Below are positions 4,634-6,151 of a stretch of 6,151 bases of DNA, piece by piece. The DNA lies in NCBI GenBank assembly GCA_030040625.1, contig JASHTI010000011.1, positions 1 to 6,151 of the forward strand, written 5' to 3'. Position numbers and translations under genes: made by a program. The first letter of the stretch is position 1, and each line of letters opens with the position of its first letter. The notes under the pieces are model-generated. The model saw nothing but the letters and a program-made list of their open reading frames with translations, did no database searches and was not told the origin of the DNA. Source of the stretch: Thermoplasmata archaeon. GTDB taxonomy: Archaea; Thermoplasmatota; Thermoplasmata; Lutacidiplasmatales; UBA184.

Positions 4634-5947
4634 ATGGGCGCTCCTCCGGCGGCCGCGCCGATCCCGGGTCTCCCCGCGCTCGCTTCGCTGAGCTGGAGCG
4701 TCCCGGGCCTGCGGGAGGACCCGACGCTCTGCCTGAGGTGCCGCTCGGCGCAGCTGCTCTGCGGCAAACCGGTCTGCCCGATCCTGCTGAAGTACCGGGC
4801 CTTCGAGCGGACGCTGCCGATGGTCCAGGGGACGCTGTTGGACGGCAGCTCACCCCCGGGGGTCTTCGTGGGGCGCTTCGGCTACCCGAAGGTCGCCATC
4901 GGGCCGTTGCTCTCGCCGATGCACGGGTCGACCGAACTCCTCGACACCCCCGAGGAGTGGGTCGGTCGCTCGGTGGAGGAGGTCATCGGGTTCCGGACCG
5001 GCCTCGTCCGGGGGACGAGCCGATTCCGGGTCACCGACGCGGCCCGCTCCGAAGGGCTTCTCGAGCGGCTCCAGCTGCTGGGGCTCGCGGTCGAGTCGGT
5101 CGAGAGCGAGGCGGAGTTCCGCCGTCCTCCCCGGGGTCGCCTCGCCCTGTCGGACTCCGCTCCCCCGTTCGGACCCTCGGCGCCGATCGAGCGGGTACGC
5201 CTGGACGTCCGTCGTGTCGATCCGCATCTCGAGCGGCTCAGCTCGGACGTCCACGCGAACGCCCGCGTCGCGGTGGAGGAGCTGTACGACCGCGGGGTAC
5301 GCGTCAGCCGGATCCAGCGGGCGTTCAGCGTCGGGGCGTTCGGACGACAGAATCGACGCAAGCTGGTGCCGACGCGCTGGAGCATCACCGCCGTCGACGA
5401 CCTCCTCTCCAAGCGGTTGCTCGATACGGTCCGGGATCTTCCCGAGCTCGACGAGATCCTCCTCTACTCCCTCTCCGCCCTGGACAACCGCTGGCAGATC
5501 GCCTTCCTTCCCGGGCACTACCGCTACGAGTCGATCGAGACGTGGTACCCGAACACCGTCTGGAACCCCTCCGACCAGGTGATCATGATGGGCGACCACG
5601 AGGGCCACGACGGCCGGACGACGTACGCCTCGATCGGCGGCTGCTACTACGCCGCCCGGCTCGCCACCGCCGAGGGGCTCCTCCGGCTGGGCCGGCAGGC
5701 GGGCGTGGTCGTGCTGCGGGAGGTCCATCCCGGCGAGATCCTCCCGCTCGGGGTCTGGAACGTCCGCGAGTACGTCCGCGAGGCGCTCCGCCGTCCTCCC
5801 GAGCGGCTGGCGAGCCTCGGTGAGCTCGGCGAGCGTCTACGCACCGGCTTCGCGATCCCGCTCGAGCGCTGGCTCCGCGCCAGCGCCGTCCTTCACGAGG
5901 CCCGGACGCAGCAGCGGCTCGATCGCTGGCTCGACCGGGCCAGCTGA
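4634..5947 (+). CDS. nre: Archaeal Nre-family DNA repair protein (437 aa)
   Basis: A complete protein of the archaeal Nre (NreA/NreB, DUF650/DUF651) family. NreA of Haloferax is linked to repair of DNA damage such as that from mitomycin C and binds the sliding clamp PCNA. In the sequence: a four-cysteine zinc site C33-x2-C36-x6-C43-x4-C48 directly followed by PILLKY; the conserved PPGVFVGRFGYPKVAIGP (74-91); DTPEEW (104-109); FSVGAFGRQNRRKLVPTRWS (231-250); and HYRYESIETWYPNTVW (295-310). The last residues include QQRLDRWL (426-433), fitting the PCNA-interacting pattern Qxx(L/I)xx-aromatic-hydrophobic. The length is usual for the family. The ATG at 4634 is supported by the TATA-like box at about -26. 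The gene stands alone: divergent from tRNA-Pro, and convergent with the zinc-ribbon gene after a seven-base gap. The family call is secure; NreA versus NreB is not resolved. Confidence 0.94.
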   Translation: MGAPPAAAPIPGLPALASLSWSVPGLREDPTLCLRCRSAQLLCGKPVCPILLKYRAFERTLPMVQGTLLDGSSPPGVFVGRFGYPKVAIGPLLSPMHGSTELLDTPEEWVGRSVEEVIGFRTGLVRGTSRFRVTDAARSEGLLERLQLLGLAVESVESEAEFRRPPRGRLALSDSAPPFGPSAPIERVRLDVRRVDPHLERLSSDVHANARVAVEELYDRGVRVSRIQRAFSVGAFGRQNRRKLVPTRWSITAVDDLLSKRLLDTVRDLPELDEILLYSLSALDNRWQIAFLPGHYRYESIETWYPNTVWNPSDQVIMMGDHEGHDGRTTYASIGGCYYAARLATAEGLLRLGRQAGVVVLREVHPGEILPLGVWNVREYVREALRRPPERLASLGELGERLRTGFAIPLERWLRASAVLHEARTQQRLDRWLDRAS

Positions 5948-5954
5948 GCCGACC

Positions 5955-6151
5955 CTAGGTCGTCGACTTCCCGCAACGGCCGCAGAAGGTATCCGGCGCG
6001 CGGAGGGGCGCCCCGCAGCTCGGACACGACCGGCCGGTCGGGGCCCCGCATCCGCGGCAGAACGCGTCGCCCGCCACGAGCGGGTGGCCGCAGCTCGGGC
6101 ATCGCCCCCCCGCCGCGGCGGCCTCCGCCGCCTGCGCAGGGTCGGCGGGCA
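5955..6151 (-). CDS. Protein with C-terminal double zinc ribbon (5' end beyond window)
   Basis: The C-terminal 65 codons of a minus-strand gene that begins beyond the right edge; the stop is TAG at 5955-5957. An alanine-rich linker (PADPAQAAEAAAAGGR) leads to two tandem treble-clef-like zinc ribbons. The first is CPSCGHPLVAGDAFCRGCG and the second CPSCGAPLRAPDTFCGRCG, so four CxxC knuckles can bind two zinc ions; the protein then ends in KSTT. Such double zinc ribbons are common archaeal tails on membrane, signalling or unknown proteins and usually mediate protein or nucleic-acid contacts. What the N-terminal part does cannot be seen. The gene is convergent with Nre, with only seven bases between the stops. 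Confidence 0.88.
   Translation of the reverse strand, partial: PADPAQAAEAAAAGGRCPSCGHPLVAGDAFCRGCGAPTGRSCPSCGAPLRAPDTFCGRCGKSTT

Noticed and set aside
4738..5823. Alternative plus and minus frames inside the Nre gene (also 4850-5728 minus)
   Set aside because: Nre family motifs are continuous in one frame from zinc site to C terminus; the others are Arg/Gly/Pro-rich shadows.
5893..6102. 69-codon minus-strand frame at the right end
   Set aside because: The neighbouring frame gives four regular CxxC knuckles and a stop just before the Nre stop, which is far more convincing.
1..6151. CRISPR array, insertion sequence or defence system
   Set aside because: No regularly spaced repeats, transposase motifs, terminal repeats or known defence domains are visible.

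Overview
The window is about 70% G+C and looks archaeal. The clearest reason is a complete Nre-family DNA-repair protein (4634-5947), a family typical of archaea, with an N-terminal four-cysteine zinc site and a candidate PCNA-binding motif at its C terminus. Supporting this, nearly every gene has an AT-rich TATA-like box centred about 25-26 bases before its start codon, as expected for leaderless archaeal transcription. The two tRNA genes lack an encoded CCA and have similar boxes upstream. The proteins are arginine-rich rather than strongly acidic, so a haloarchaeon seems less likely than another high-GC archaeal lineage such as a Thermoplasmatota relative. That lineage guess is inference.

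Layout, left to right. A minus-strand gene leaving the left edge (start at 636) encodes a GcvH-like lipoyl domain fused to a TusA-like sulfurtransferase domain; the lipoyl lysine position is arginine and the TusA CPxP motif is reduced to a lone cysteine. Divergent from it is a 64-residue zinc-finger-like protein (711-905), whose TAG stop shares a CTAG palindrome with the stop of a convergent SRPBCC/AHSA1-type protein (902-1357, minus). Next come a zinc-free MDR quinone-oxidoreductase-like protein (1427-2392, minus), a strong 11-bp inverted repeat (2424-2451) and tRNA-Ala(UGC) (2479-2552, minus). On the plus strand follow a luciferase-like flavin monooxygenase (2659-3666) and an MBL-fold hydrolase (3728-4399). 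tRNA-Pro(CGG) (4446-4520, minus) and the Nre gene (4634-5947, plus) diverge from a shared intergenic region. A minus-strand gene entering from the right edge ends at 5955 in two tandem zinc ribbons.

Functionally this is a mixture: translation genes (two tRNAs), DNA repair (Nre), and several single-gene redox or hydrolase enzymes, most with their own promoter, so they do not form one operon or pathway. The least ordinary item is the GcvH-TusA fusion with altered active residues beside a small cysteine/histidine-rich protein. I see no defence island, mobile element or CRISPR. No stretch over 300 bases lacks a gene.
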